Source of the DNA: Streptomyces griseus
GTDB taxonomy: Bacteria > Actinomycetota > Actinomycetes > Nanopelagicales > Nanopelagicaceae
Length of the DNA: 64,000 bases
Assembly (NCBI GenBank): GCA_945865365.1
Contig: CAMBDL010000001.1
Coordinates: forward strand, 62,001-126,000
Reading direction: 5' to 3'
In this document: piece after piece, positions 1 to 7,876 of the stretch
Position numbering within the stretch: the first letter of the stretch is position 1
How the letters are laid out: every line of letters starts with the position of its first letter
Program-made: the position numbers and the translations under genes
Notes under the pieces: model-generated
What the model saw: the letters and a program-made list of their open reading frames with translations, nothing else
Told to the model about the DNA's origin: nothing
Databases searched by the model: none

Positions 1-1
1 G

Positions 2-271
2 TCAGGAGCTCCGGTAATTCCTGTAGCAATGTCTAATACCGACAAGATTCAACCAACTGGAAAAGTGATTCCCAATCTTCACCGAGTAGGAATGGTCTTC
101 GGAGAGCCCATGTACTTTGATGGCGACTCCACCGATCTTCAGTACCTGCGCACGGTAACTGATCAGATTGTTGCAAAGATTGCCGAGATGTCAGGTCAAG
201 AGTATGTAGATATTTATGCGCCGAAGAAAAGTAAGCCCGATGACATCAACGTTGCAGGCGAGGAAGATTAG
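2..271 (+). CDS. C-terminal part of a PlsC-type 1-acyl-glycerol-3-phosphate acyltransferase (partial)
   Basis: The reading frame is open to the left edge, so the true start lies outside the window. The first residues read GAPVIPVAMSNT, like the conserved late block of PlsC-family lysophospholipid acyltransferases, followed by a strand resembling the usual hydrophobic GEP(M/I)YFDG segment. The catalytic HX4D motif would be upstream and is not visible. Members acylate lysophosphatidic acid at the inner face of the membrane. The stop codon overlaps the convergent stop of the next gene (TTAG). A second, complete PlsC-like gene lies at 12768-13466. The family call rests on about 90 residues only. 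Confidence 0.72.
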   Translation, partial: SGAPVIPVAMSNTDKIQPTGKVIPNLHRVGMVFGEPMYFDGDSTDLQYLRTVTDQIVAKIAEMSGQEYVDIYAPKKSKPDDINVAGEED

Positions 272-948
272 AGCTCTAAAGCGCTTCTGGAAACTAGATA
301 CGTACAGGTGGGGCATTCCACACCTGGATCTGGGATCTCACCTTCAAGTACGTTAATGAAGCCATCGATAGTGGCTAAGAAGTTAGGAACATCTCGCTCG
401 ACCGCTAAGTATTTTTGTGTTACTGAAAATCCATACGAGTGCTTATCCTCACCGATGGCAGAGACTGGATTCCAGACAAGCAGACCTATCGATGCAACAC
501 TGGCTGGCTTTCCAGCAGCTGGGTTCTCAAGTGCATATGCGTAGGCCTCAAGTTGCGGTGAATAAAAAGCACCGTTATCGCGTGCGCTATCAGAGACTTT
601 GCAATCGATAAGACCGATAGTTCCATCGACATTTGTAGAGACAAGATCATATTTTCCTAATATGCGCCAGCGGGTATCGGCGCCATTGATCTGCAGTGGC
701 TTACTCTTTACCCACTCGCCCCACTTTGTGATTGTGCCGGGACGCAGAGATGAATCGATAGTGGGCATATCGGCGCGATGGAAATGCTCCTCTTGCATAC
801 TGGCAAAGGTGCCCACCAATGGAAACTGGCCAGGCATAATCACTTTATACCAGTATTTAATCCACAAGCAGCGCTTACATGTAGATAGGCCGAAAGTTAA
901 ATCGGAAGGGGAGATGTTTTCGCGCGCTGGCTTACTCGGTTTTTTCAT
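268..948 (-). CDS. RecB-family PD-(D/E)XK nuclease-like protein
   Basis: A 226-residue protein with the core of the PD-(D/E)XK nuclease fold: GKYDLV (about residues 97-102), then IGLIDCKVSD (D and K of the motif, about 111-120), then YSPQLEAYAYAL, the typical QxxxY helix of RecB/Cas4-type nucleases. Three cysteines near the C terminus (CPTCTY) plus CKRC near the N terminus could ligate an iron-sulfur cluster as in Cas4/AddB, which is inference. No Cas genes or CRISPR repeats are nearby, so a DNA repair or maintenance role is more likely than adaptive immunity. It converges on the acyltransferase with a four-base stop overlap. Specific substrate unknown. Confidence 0.75.
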   Translation of the reverse strand: MKKPSKPARENISPSDLTFGLSTCKRCLWIKYWYKVIMPGQFPLVGTFASMQEEHFHRADMPTIDSSLRPGTITKWGEWVKSKPLQINGADTRWRILGKYDLVSTNVDGTIGLIDCKVSDSARDNGAFYSPQLEAYAYALENPAAGKPASVASIGLLVWNPVSAIGEDKHSYGFSVTQKYLAVERDVPNFLATIDGFINVLEGEIPDPGVECPTCTYLVSRSALEL

Positions 949-963
949 ATGCTTATTCTGCCC

Positions 964-1608
964 TTAGCCACTGACAATTGCTGAGATCAATACCGCAACT
1001 CCTAGAATTATCATGATGGTTCCACCAGTAGCGCGCAGTTTTTCAAGCCGCTGCGGATCAGTTGCTAACCACTGACGTGCGGTGCCCGCCAATAAACCCC
1101 ATGAACCATCGGATACAAATGCCAGTATTGAAAAGATCGCCCCTAGGAGAATTAACTGTGCAGTAACGCTGCCGCGCTCACGATCGATGAACTGGGGTAA
1201 AACTGCAGCATAGAAAACTATCGCCTTTGGATTCAAGGCACCGACCCAAAAGCCATCGCGAATAGATCGAGTAACACGTGGAGCGACATCGCCTTGATTG
1301 GTCATGTCAGCGGCATGTACGCGCCGATGCCTAATCGCATCGATACCTAAATACATCAAGTAGAGTCCGCCACCCCATTGCACTGCACTGTAGGCAAGAT
1401 CTGAACGTTGCAGAATTGGGCCAAGACCAAGGGCTACGAAGACTGAGAGAACAAATGAGCCGGTTACATTTCCTGCAACTGTGAATACGGCCGTCTTGCG
1501 CCCCCATGCAATAGCACGTGCGATCACAAATAAGACGCTGGGGCCTGGAGCGATAATGATTACCATCGCGGCCGCGATGTATTCAGCAAGCCGCGATGGA
1601 ATCACCAT
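964..1608 (-). CDS. LysE/RhtB-family amino acid exporter
   Basis: A 214-residue, very hydrophobic protein with about six membrane segments. The N-terminal block with APGPSVLFVIARAI, the GxxxG-rich first helices and the later FWVGALNPKAIVFYAAVLPQF segment match the LysE/RhtB translocator family, which exports amino acids or their derivatives across the inner membrane. The length matches the family (about 200-215). It starts 9 bases after the NCS2 permease stop, so the two are probably co-transcribed. No clear Shine-Dalgarno sequence is seen before the ATG. The exported substrate cannot be read from sequence. Confidence 0.9.
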   Translation of the reverse strand: MVIPSRLAEYIAAAMVIIIAPGPSVLFVIARAIAWGRKTAVFTVAGNVTGSFVLSVFVALGLGPILQRSDLAYSAVQWGGGLYLMYLGIDAIRHRRVHAADMTNQGDVAPRVTRSIRDGFWVGALNPKAIVFYAAVLPQFIDRERGSVTAQLILLGAIFSILAFVSDGSWGLLAGTARQWLATDPQRLEKLRATGGTIMIILGVAVLISAIVSG

Positions 1609-1617
1609 ATATCTAGA

Positions 1618-2877
1618 TTAGTTGTTACCTCGAGATGTTGCAATTGAGTGAAGCACTCTGTAGCCAACAATGGCAACTAATGTTGCATTGATGATTCCGC
1701 TGAATGTGTAATCTCCACGAGTCCATGACATATCTGAAATACCGATAATTAACGCTGAAGCTGCAATTATCAAGTTAGTTGAGTTAGCAAAATCAACTTT
1801 GCCCTCAATCCAGATACGTGCACCAAGCACGCCGATCATTCCAAAGAGTGCTACGCCAACGCCACCAAGGGCGCCAACTGGAGTAGAACTAAGGACTGCA
1901 CCAAACTTTGGAGACAGTGATAAACCAATCGCTCCAACGCCAGCGATCCAATATGCAGCAGTGGAGTACACGCGAGTCGCAGCCATAACGCCGATATTCT
2001 CGGCATATGTTGTTGTACCTGAACCGCCACCCATACCTGCAAGCGTTGTTGCTAGTCCATCGGCCATCAGCGCTGTTCCCATTTGATCATCGAGATTCTT
2101 GCCAGTCATTGCAGCAACGGCCTTAACATGGCCAACGTTCTCTGCAATCAAGACAAGTACAACTGGTAGGAACAAGACAATAGCTTTGGCATCAAATGTT
2201 GGATTAGTAAATGTAGGCATTGCAAACCACTTAGCGGCAGTAATTCCATCTGTAGATACATCGCCCATTGCGTAAGCAACAACGTAGCCAACTACAAGGC
2301 CCGCAAAAATACTGATACGGCTAAGGAAGCCGCGCGAGAAAGCGGCGATTAATGCAATAGAGGCCAATGTGATCACGCCAATTGTTGGACCTGCGACAAA
2401 GTTATTTTTTGCAGCGCCAGCAAGATTTAAACCAATAACCATAACTATCGTTCCAGTTACAACTGGAGGCAAAAGCCAATTAATCCAACCGATCCCAGAT
2501 TGGCGAACGATCAGGCCAACTGCGGCCAAGATCAGACCAGTGACAACTACGCCACCGAGTGCAACGGCCATTCCACCGTTTGCCTTTGCAGCAGCGATTG
2601 GTGCCAAGAAGGCAAAGGATGAACCTAGATAGCTAGGAACTTTGTTCTGGGTGAGAGCTAAAAAGAGAAGGGTTCCAACGCCAGAGAAAAAGAGGGTGGT
2701 CGTTGGTGGGAAGCCAGTGATGATTGGGACGAGGAAGGTTGCACCGAACATCGCAGCGATGTGTTGTAAGCCCACACCCATCGTACGTGGCCAGGTCAGG
2801 CGTTCATCGGTCGATACGACCTCGCCCTGGGATATTGATTTGCCATCTCCATGCAGTTTCCATGTAAGTAGAGACAT
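1618..2877 (-). CDS. uraA: NCS2-family uracil/xanthine permease
   Basis: About 419 residues with 12-14 predicted membrane segments. Family signatures seen are LQHIAAMFGATFLVPIITG near the N terminus, the ENVGHVKAVAAMTGK block containing the substrate-site Glu, and the GGGSGTTTYAENIGVMAATRV segment. NCS2 proteins import nucleobases (uracil, xanthine) by proton symport. The frame is open further upstream to a GTG at 2967, but the ATG at 2877 has AGGA eight bases before it and gives a normal N terminus, so I prefer it. It is divergent from the PadR gene, with a palindromic operator candidate between them. Uracil is the likeliest substrate, but xanthine cannot be excluded. Confidence 0.9.
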   Translation of the reverse strand: MSLLTWKLHGDGKSISQGEVVSTDERLTWPRTMGVGLQHIAAMFGATFLVPIITGFPPTTTLFFSGVGTLLFLALTQNKVPSYLGSSFAFLAPIAAAKANGGMAVALGGVVVTGLILAAVGLIVRQSGIGWINWLLPPVVTGTIVMVIGLNLAGAAKNNFVAGPTIGVITLASIALIAAFSRGFLSRISIFAGLVVGYVVAYAMGDVSTDGITAAKWFAMPTFTNPTFDAKAIVLFLPVVLVLIAENVGHVKAVAAMTGKNLDDQMGTALMADGLATTLAGMGGGSGTTTYAENIGVMAATRVYSTAAYWIAGVGAIGLSLSPKFGAVLSSTPVGALGGVGVALFGMIGVLGARIWIEGKVDFANSTNLIIAASALIIGISDMSWTRGDYTFSGIINATLVAIVGYRVLHSIATSRGNN

Positions 2878-3017
2878 TAGACGTCCTATTCCTAAGGGCC
2901 TATCGGCTTTGATAGGCGCTACCTCTGAGGGTACGCGGGCTCCTTGACGTACTGAGGCGTACGCCACACCTTTTGGCGGCCGAGTTGCAGCGGATTAAGT
3001 ATCGAGTTAGATTACGG

Positions 3018-3040
3018 TTCGATATATCGAATAGATATAT
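3018..3040. promoter_or_regulatory. Palindromic operator candidate upstream of padR-ino1
   Basis: Positions 3018-3031 form a perfect 14-base palindrome (TTCGATATATCGAA). A second dyad, ATATATC-GAATA-GATATAT at 3022-3040, overlaps it. The site lies 24-46 bases before the PadR start codon, in the divergent region with the permease gene. PadR proteins bind AT-rich dyads as dimers and often control their own operon, so an autoregulatory site is inferred. Confidence 0.6.
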
Positions 3041-3063
3041 AGGCCGATGGGAAGGGAGTAGGA

Positions 3064-3594
3064 ATGCGCTCACGCAGCGATTCACTTGAGTTCGCTCTCC
3101 TGGGCCTGCTCTCCCAGAACCCTCTGCACGGCTATGAGCTGCGCAAGCGTATGGGAGCCATCTTTGGCCCATTCAGAGCACTCTCATTCTCGGTCCTATA
3201 TCCACAGCTTCGTCGTATGGTTGAAGGCGGCGTCATCGAGGAGGTTCTCGTTGAGAGTACATCTCGGCGCTCGCGAATCGTCTATGCGATTACAGAAAAA
3301 GGTCTCTCTCGCTTTTCCCATTTAACCGAGACGGTCAGCCCAGATACATGGGAAGACGAAGGCTTTGAAATCCGTTTTGCATTCTTTTCCCCAACATCTG
3401 CAAATAACAGAGTAAGAATTCTTGAGGGGCGCCATCGCCGTCTCAAGGAGAAGGCAGAGATTCTGCGCGGTGAACTCGAGAAGTCACCAATTGGAATCGA
3501 TAAGTATCTAGATGAGTGGCGACGTCACTCTTTGGAATCAGCTGATCGAGAGATTGCTTGGCTGGAAGACATGATCAAAACCGAGAGGAAATGA
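3064..3594 (+). CDS. PadR-family transcriptional regulator
   Basis: A 176-residue protein with an N-terminal PadR winged helix ([23 protein letters not shown], then the [15 protein letters not shown] recognition/wing region, residues about 8-70) and a longer C-terminal helical half of the Vir_act_alpha_C type (about 95-175) used for dimerisation. Start supported by GGGAG spaced before ATG at 3064. Its TGA overlaps the ATG of the inositol-3-phosphate synthase gene, so the two are translationally coupled. A PadR-Ino1 pair is a recurring actinobacterial arrangement, which suggests that this protein controls inositol synthesis. The effector is unknown. Confidence 0.92.
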   Translation: MRSRSDSLEFALLGLLSQNPLHGYELRKRMGAIFGPFRALSFSVLYPQLRRMVEGGVIEEVLVESTSRRSRIVYAITEKGLSRFSHLTETVSPDTWEDEGFEIRFAFFSPTSANNRVRILEGRHRRLKEKAEILRGELEKSPIGIDKYLDEWRRHSLESADREIAWLEDMIKTERK

Positions 3595-4694
3595 AAGTGA
3601 ATATAACGACCGGTAAAGGCGACATCCGTGTTGCAATAATTGGCGTAGGAAACTGCGCCAACTCTTTAGTTCAGGGAGTGACCTATTACAAGGACGCCGC
3701 CATTGATCAGGAGATTCCAGGATTGATGCACGCTGTTGTTGGGGGATATCACATCTCTAGCATCAAGTTTGTTGCAGCATTCGACGTAGACGCTAAGAAA
3801 GTTGGTCTTGATTTAGCTGATGCAATCTGGGCAAGCGAGAACAACACAATTAAATTTAGTGATGTGGCAACAACTGGTGTTCCAGTTTTGCGCGGCGTCA
3901 CAAATGATGGACTTGGAAAGTATTACATGGAGACCATCACAGAGTCTGATGCTCCAGCAGTAGATGTAGTTCAGGTATTAAAGGATGAAGCAGTAGATGT
4001 TTTAATCTGCTACCTACCTGTTGGCTCTGAAGTAGCTGCTAAGTACTATGCACAATGTGCAATCGATGCCGGATGTGCCTTTGTTAACGCCCTTCCAGTC
4101 TTTATCGCATCGGATCCAGTTTGGGAAAAGAAATTTGCCGATGCTGGGCTACCAATTGTGGGCGATGATATCAAGAGCCAAGTTGGAGCAACAATCACTC
4201 ACCGTATCATGGCCAAGTTATTCCAGGATCGCGGAGTGTTTTTAGAACGCACCTACCAATTAAACGTTGGTGGAAATATGGACTTTAAGAACATGCTCGA
4301 GCGTGATCGATTAGAGTCAAAAAAGATTTCAAAGACAAACTCGGTTACATCACAGTTGGACCATGACATGGGCGCAAAGAATGTTCATATCGGACCTTCG
4401 GATTACATTCCATGGCTAGATGATCGCAAATGGGCCTACGTTCGCCTCGAAGGCCGCGCATTTGGTGATGTTCCACTTAATCTTGAATACAAGTTGGAAG
4501 TATGGGATTCACCTAACTCTGCTGGTGTAATCATCGATGCGCTTCGTTGTGCAAAGATCGGTTTAGATCGCAAAATCGGTGGAGCCCTTCTATCTCCTTC
4601 TAGTTACTTTATGAAGACTCCACCGGAGCAGTACACCGATGAAGCCGCACATAACAAGACAGAGGACTTCATCTCTGGAAAGCTAGAACGCTAA
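3591..4694 (+). CDS. ino1: Inositol-3-phosphate synthase
   Basis: A 367-residue enzyme of the actinobacterial Ino1 class. It converts glucose 6-phosphate to inositol 3-phosphate using NAD. Seen are the Rossmann start [17 protein letters not shown], the [11 protein letters not shown] block and [15 protein letters not shown], all typical of the family, at the usual length. Two starts are possible: ATG 3591, overlapping the PadR stop, and GTG 3597, which has better spacing (8 bases) from GAGAGG. Product feeds phosphatidylinositol, PIM and probably mycothiol synthesis; PgsA (46096) and PimA (47577) are in the same window. The gene ends at a strong terminator. Confidence 0.95.
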   Translation: MKVNITTGKGDIRVAIIGVGNCANSLVQGVTYYKDAAIDQEIPGLMHAVVGGYHISSIKFVAAFDVDAKKVGLDLADAIWASENNTIKFSDVATTGVPVLRGVTNDGLGKYYMETITESDAPAVDVVQVLKDEAVDVLICYLPVGSEVAAKYYAQCAIDAGCAFVNALPVFIASDPVWEKKFADAGLPIVGDDIKSQVGATITHRIMAKLFQDRGVFLERTYQLNVGGNMDFKNMLERDRLESKKISKTNSVTSQLDHDMGAKNVHIGPSDYIPWLDDRKWAYVRLEGRAFGDVPLNLEYKLEVWDSPNSAGVIIDALRCAKIGLDRKIGGALLSPSSYFMKTPPEQYTDEAAHNKTEDFISGKLER

Positions 4695-4712
4695 ATATAA
4701 AAATAGTTACAT

Positions 4713-4748
4713 AAAAAAGCCCCCTGGAAATTACCCAGGGGGCTTTTT
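4713..4748. terminator. Strong bidirectional intrinsic terminator
   Basis: A perfect 10-bp stem, AGCCCCCTGG (4718-4727) with CCAGGGGGCT (4735-4744) and a 7-base loop, is flanked by A-rich DNA on the left and TTTT on the right, so it can work for both strands. It lies between ino1 and the convergent membrane-protein gene. It is the clearest intrinsic terminator in the window. Confidence 0.93.
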
Positions 4749-4773
4749 CTAACCCCTCACGGAGAGTTGAGGG

Positions 4774-5355
4774 TTAAATCGTCGCATCCTTTGGAGAGCG
4801 ACGAATATGTCGAAGTCCGGCAAAGACAAAGAGGAACATAACAATTGCTCCTACAAAAGTTACCTTTGCAGCAATTGCCGCGATGATTCCAAGAGTTCCA
4901 AATGCGTAAGCGTTGAGAAGCATTCCTCGTAGAGAGGCACCCTTAAATACAGTATCGACGGTGTCGTTGGCTTTTTTGAGTGCAGTTTGTAATTCAACGT
5001 TTGCTGGGTCAGATGCTGCAGCACCTGCAGCTGCCCGTGCCGCACCAGAAGCCGCAGCATATGTAGGCATTTTAGCTAAGTGGAAGCCGATGTAGTGATC
5101 GGCATACATCTGCGCTTGCTTTCCAGTGCTCATTACTAAATTACCGTTGTCTTTAAAGAATGCAACTGTGGCTGCATCGGCTTGTGGGTCACCATTACTG
5201 TCAGGAATTATTATCTGTTGTGCTTCTAGCTGCGACGCAACAGTTCCACTTGCAAATGTTGCACCCCAGTTTAGCAAGCCAGCGGCGATCAATAGGAAAA
5301 CTCCCAGACCAAATCCTACAAAAGTTACAATCTTGTCAAAAGTAGTACGTTTCAT
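4774..5355 (-). CDS. Small two-helix membrane protein of unknown function
   Basis: About 193 residues. An N-terminal hydrophobic segment (IVTFVGFGLGVFLLIAAGLL) is followed by a roughly 110-residue region rich in Ala and polar residues, probably outside the membrane, then a hydrophobic stretch of two adjoining helices near the C terminus and a basic tail (RHIRRSP). The ATG at 5355 is preferred to the one at 5376 because GGGAGA precedes it at good spacing. Similar actinobacterial proteins have, as I recall, been labelled LigA-like aromatic dioxygenase; nothing here supports such an enzyme. Function unknown. Confidence 0.75.
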   Translation of the reverse strand: MKRTTFDKIVTFVGFGLGVFLLIAAGLLNWGATFASGTVASQLEAQQIIIPDSNGDPQADAATVAFFKDNGNLVMSTGKQAQMYADHYIGFHLAKMPTYAAASGAARAAAGAAASDPANVELQTALKKANDTVDTVFKGASLRGMLLNAYAFGTLGIIAAIAAKVTFVGAIVMFLFVFAGLRHIRRSPKDATI

Positions 5356-5435
5356 TTTATCTCTCCCTCTAGACATCTCTTATAGATGCATTACATAGTT
5401 AACTCTTGCGAGCGTTAATGACTATGCGAAAAGGC

Positions 5436-5486
5436 GAGGGGTAGCCCTCGGCATTGTGTGAGAAAAGAGACAGAGGGGTAGCCCTC
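5436..5486 (-). repeat. Two identical 14-base hairpin repeats
   Basis: GAGGGGTAGCCCTC occurs at 5436-5449 and again at 5473-5486, 37 bases apart. Each is a perfect 5-bp stem with a 4-base loop, and the left copy extends to 6 bp. They lie downstream of the LuxR-type gene and upstream of the membrane-protein gene, both on the minus strand. On that strand the copy nearer the LuxR gene is followed by a pyrimidine-rich TCTCTTTTCTC, so it may act as a weak terminator or RNA-processing hairpin. Confidence 0.7.
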
Positions 5487-5512
5487 AGTAAGAGAGAAAA
5501 ACCCACCCCAAT

Positions 5513-5833
5513 TTAATCGACGTGACGATCACAGATTGCGCGACCATCTGGACCTACAACCATATGTGAACATGGCATATTGAGTTGATCAAATGCTTTA
5601 TCACCAAAGTGCGTACGGAAAGCTAGCGCTAATAAAACGCGTAAGTTTGTATCTCCATCGGATTTAATTCCAAAAACTTGAGCACTTCTGCTGACAGTAT
5701 TTTCGATTACTTTTTCGCTGTGTGATGTTTGATGCGCAATTGCAGAGTTGGATTTTCCTTCGCACACCAGTTGTAAAACTAACTGCTCAAAAGGTGATAG
5801 CTCGCGGCTCGATATCGTTATATCTCTTGCCAT
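5513..5833 (-). CDS. LuxR/GerE-type HTH regulator with a Cys/His C-terminal tail
   Basis: A 106-residue protein. Residues about 10-72 form a LuxR-type helix-turn-helix (ELSPFEQLVLQLVCEGKSN, AIAHQTSHSEKVIENTVSR). No receiver or ligand domain is present, so it is a stand-alone output domain. The last 20 residues carry C88-x-H90 and C101-x2-H104, a spacing that could bind a metal ion. The frame continues upstream, but ATG 5833 follows GGAGAGG with a 9-base spacer and is the likely start. Promoter region is shared with the divergent enoyl-CoA hydratase gene. Targets unknown. Confidence 0.82.
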   Translation of the reverse strand: MARDITISSRELSPFEQLVLQLVCEGKSNSAIAHQTSHSEKVIENTVSRSAQVFGIKSDGDTNLRVLLALAFRTHFGDKAFDQLNMPCSHMVVGPDGRAICDRHVD

Positions 5834-5893
5834 CTGTGTGCGCCTCTCCGTGGTGTCACCATTGTCTACCAAGAAATATCCCAAAACCACCTC

Positions 5894-5905
5894 TAAGATA
5901 CGCAA
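5894..5905 (+). promoter_or_regulatory. Leaderless-type -10 box before echA-like gene
   Basis: TAAGAT at 5894-5899 is followed by six bases and then the ATG at 5906. No Shine-Dalgarno sequence is present. This is the spacing expected when transcription starts at the A of the start codon. Confidence 0.55.
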
Positions 5906-6652
5906 ATGAGTGAAATCTTAGACACACAGATAGGGGCAGTTCGCTACCTATCCTTTAATCGCCCGGCGAAAATGAACGCTCTGACGAGAGATATGTACGC
6001 AGAGTTAGCCCGTGGTCTTAATGAGGCGGCCGGCGATTTTGGAGTCAGAGCTGTAGTTATCACAAGTGAGGGGGAGCACTTTACTGCCGGTAACGACATT
6101 CTGGATTTTATGGAGCATCCACCATCGTCTGACTCCAGCGAGGTTGGAACGTTTTTGGCCGCGTTGTTGAATTTTCCTAAGCCCTTAATCGCTGCAGTAC
6201 ATGGAAATGCAGTTGGTGTTGGTACAACAATGTTGCTGCATTGTGATGTTGTTGTTGCCGCACCTACAGCAAATTTTTCAATGCCATTTACTTCTCTCGG
6301 CTTAGTTCCTGAAGCTGGTTCGACTTTTCTCTTTCCTGCTCTGGTTGGTTATCAAAGAGCGGCACGTATCTTCATGACCGGCGAATCATTCGGTCCTGAG
6401 GCCGCGTTAGAGATGGGCATCATCTCTGAAATTAGTGGTGATGCTTTAACGGCTGCTTCAAAGATTGCAGTACGCATTGCCGAGCAACCTCCGCAGGCAA
6501 TCATTAATACAAAAGCATTACTGAAGGCGCGACATCATGATTCAGTTGCAGCGGTGATGCGTGCAGAGTTTGAGATTTTTGCAATGGCACTGCAATCCGA
6601 TGAAGCCATGGAGGCATTCATGAAGTTCATGGCTAAGAAAGGATCATCATGA
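5906..6652 (+). CDS. Enoyl-CoA hydratase/isomerase family protein
   Basis: A 248-residue crotonase-fold protein. It shows the CoA-binding/oxyanion blocks SEGEHFTAGNDILDF (about residues 52-66) and KPLIAAVHGNAVGVGTTMLLHCDVVVA, followed by FSMPFTSLGLVPEAGSTF with a catalytic Glu candidate. Members hydrate or isomerise acyl-CoA intermediates in fatty acid or other acid degradation. Its stop overlaps the ATG of the following SDR gene, so the two are coupled and probably act on one substrate. The specific acyl chain is not predictable. Regulated perhaps by the divergent LuxR-type protein, which is inference. Confidence 0.9.
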   Translation: MSEILDTQIGAVRYLSFNRPAKMNALTRDMYAELARGLNEAAGDFGVRAVVITSEGEHFTAGNDILDFMEHPPSSDSSEVGTFLAALLNFPKPLIAAVHGNAVGVGTTMLLHCDVVVAAPTANFSMPFTSLGLVPEAGSTFLFPALVGYQRAARIFMTGESFGPEAALEMGIISEISGDALTAASKIAVRIAEQPPQAIINTKALLKARHHDSVAAVMRAEFEIFAMALQSDEAMEAFMKFMAKKGSS

Positions 6653-7479
6653 CACTAGCTGGAAAGAGAATCTTTATCACTGGAGGATCACGCGGAATTG
6701 GTTTAGCCATTGCATTGCGTGCAGCTGCCGATGGTGCCTGCATTGCAATCGCTGCTAAGTCATCAGAACCTAATCCAAAACTACCTGGCACGATCCACAC
6801 AGCAGCAGCAGAGATTGAAGCTGCAGGTGGAAAAGCCCTTGCCATTCAATGTGATCTGCGCGATGAGCTCCAGATTGAGGCTGCAGTAAATCAAGCAGCA
6901 GAGGCTTTCGGTGGCATCGATATTTTGATTAACAATGCCAGTGCGATTAACTTAACCCGCACAGATGCAACACCAGCAAAGAGATTTGACCTGATGTTTG
7001 ATGTGAACGTGCGCGGCACATTCTTAACTTCACAGGCTGCACTGCCACATTTGCGCAAATCTGGCGCTGAAGGTCGTAATCCACATATTTTGAACCTTTC
7101 TCCACCACTTTCAATGAAGCCAATCTGGTTTAAGAACCACGTTGCATACACAATGGCAAAATACGGCATGAGTATGTGTGTTTTGGGAATGGCTGAAGAG
7201 TTCAAGCGCGATGGAATTGGCGTGAACGCGTTGTGGCCACGAACGGTTATTGATACTGCCGCTCTGCAGATGATTCCAGGAATTGATGCTACTGCCGGTC
7301 GCACGCCGCAAATCTTGGCAGATGCTGCATACGTTATCTTTAATCGTCCAGCCATTGAGTGCACAGGAAACTTCTTTGTCGATGATGAATTACTAGCTTC
7401 AGAGGGAATTACTGATCTAGAGAAATACTCAGTGACTCCTGGAACTAAAGACTTCCTTCTCGATTTTTTCCTAGACTAA
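6649..7479 (+). CDS. Short-chain dehydrogenase/reductase (HSDL2-like)
   Basis: A 276-residue SDR with the nucleotide motif TGGSRGIGLA (about residues 11-20), the NNAS strand motif and the catalytic Tyr/Lys in YTMAKYGMS. The insertion after the first motif (KSSEPNPKLPGTIHTAA) and the IECTGNFFVDDELL ending resemble the HSDL2 subgroup of hydroxysteroid-dehydrogenase-like enzymes, some of which are linked to lipid metabolism. The start overlaps the enoyl-CoA hydratase stop (ATGA). A hydratase plus SDR pair could catalyse two successive steps of acyl-CoA or keto-acid turnover. Substrate unknown. Confidence 0.9.
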   Translation: MTLAGKRIFITGGSRGIGLAIALRAAADGACIAIAAKSSEPNPKLPGTIHTAAAEIEAAGGKALAIQCDLRDELQIEAAVNQAAEAFGGIDILINNASAINLTRTDATPAKRFDLMFDVNVRGTFLTSQAALPHLRKSGAEGRNPHILNLSPPLSMKPIWFKNHVAYTMAKYGMSMCVLGMAEEFKRDGIGVNALWPRTVIDTAALQMIPGIDATAGRTPQILADAAYVIFNRPAIECTGNFFVDDELLASEGITDLEKYSVTPGTKDFLLDFFLD

Positions 7480-7489
7480 AGACTCTATA

Positions 7490-7870
7490 GTGCGCACAAA
7501 AACTCTAGCTCTGGGCTTCATTGGCTTCTTATTATTACTGTCCCCGAGTGTTGCATTTGCTGATGGTCGCGTAGTAACTACTTCACCAGTTCAAGATTCC
7601 ACGCTGATATCTGTTCCCACTGAAGTTTCACTTGTTTTTGACGGAAATCTTCAAACTCTTGGTGCGGCAGTAATTAACTCAATTACTTTCACCACCGATG
7701 CTGGAGCTGTAATCAGTGATGCCGTGACGAGAGTTTCTGGAAACTCAATCTCTTCAACAGTTGCACAAGCAGAAGAGAGCGCCAAGGCCAGACCTAAGGG
7801 CCTAGTTGTTGCAGCACTTGTTCTCTTGGCCGGCATTCTGGCCATAGTCCAAAAAAAGAGGAAGAGGTAG
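7490..7870 (+). CDS. CopC-like domain membrane-anchored protein
   Basis: A 126-residue protein starting at GTG. It has a signal peptide (to about residue 24), one CopC/YobA-like sandwich repeat (TSPVQDSTLISVPTEVSLVFD), and a C-terminal membrane helix (LVVAALVLLAGILAIV) ending in KKRKR. In copper-binding CopC proteins the mature N terminus starts with His; here it reads ADGRVV, so that ligand is missing, and the domain is shorter than the usual roughly 95-100 residues. A copper role is therefore doubtful. It sits 6 bases before the NCS1 permease gene and may be co-transcribed with it. Confidence 0.72.
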   Translation: MRTKTLALGFIGFLLLLSPSVAFADGRVVTTSPVQDSTLISVPTEVSLVFDGNLQTLGAAVINSITFTTDAGAVISDAVTRVSGNSISSTVAQAEESAKARPKGLVVAALVLLAGILAIVQKKRKR

Positions 7871-7876
7871 CAGATC

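Noticed and set aside
268-948. Cas4 of a CRISPR system
   Set aside because: The nuclease core is Cas4/RecB-like, but there is no repeat array or other cas gene anywhere in the window.
2878-2967. N-terminal extension of the NCS2 permease to GTG 2967
   Set aside because: ATG 2877 has a good AGGA site and a normal family N terminus; the extension would run into the padR-ino1 regulatory region.
4774-5355. LigA-type aromatic ring-opening dioxygenase
   Set aside because: Only membrane helices and an Ala-rich region are visible; there are no metal ligands or dioxygenase motifs, and such labels appear to be carried-over misannotation.
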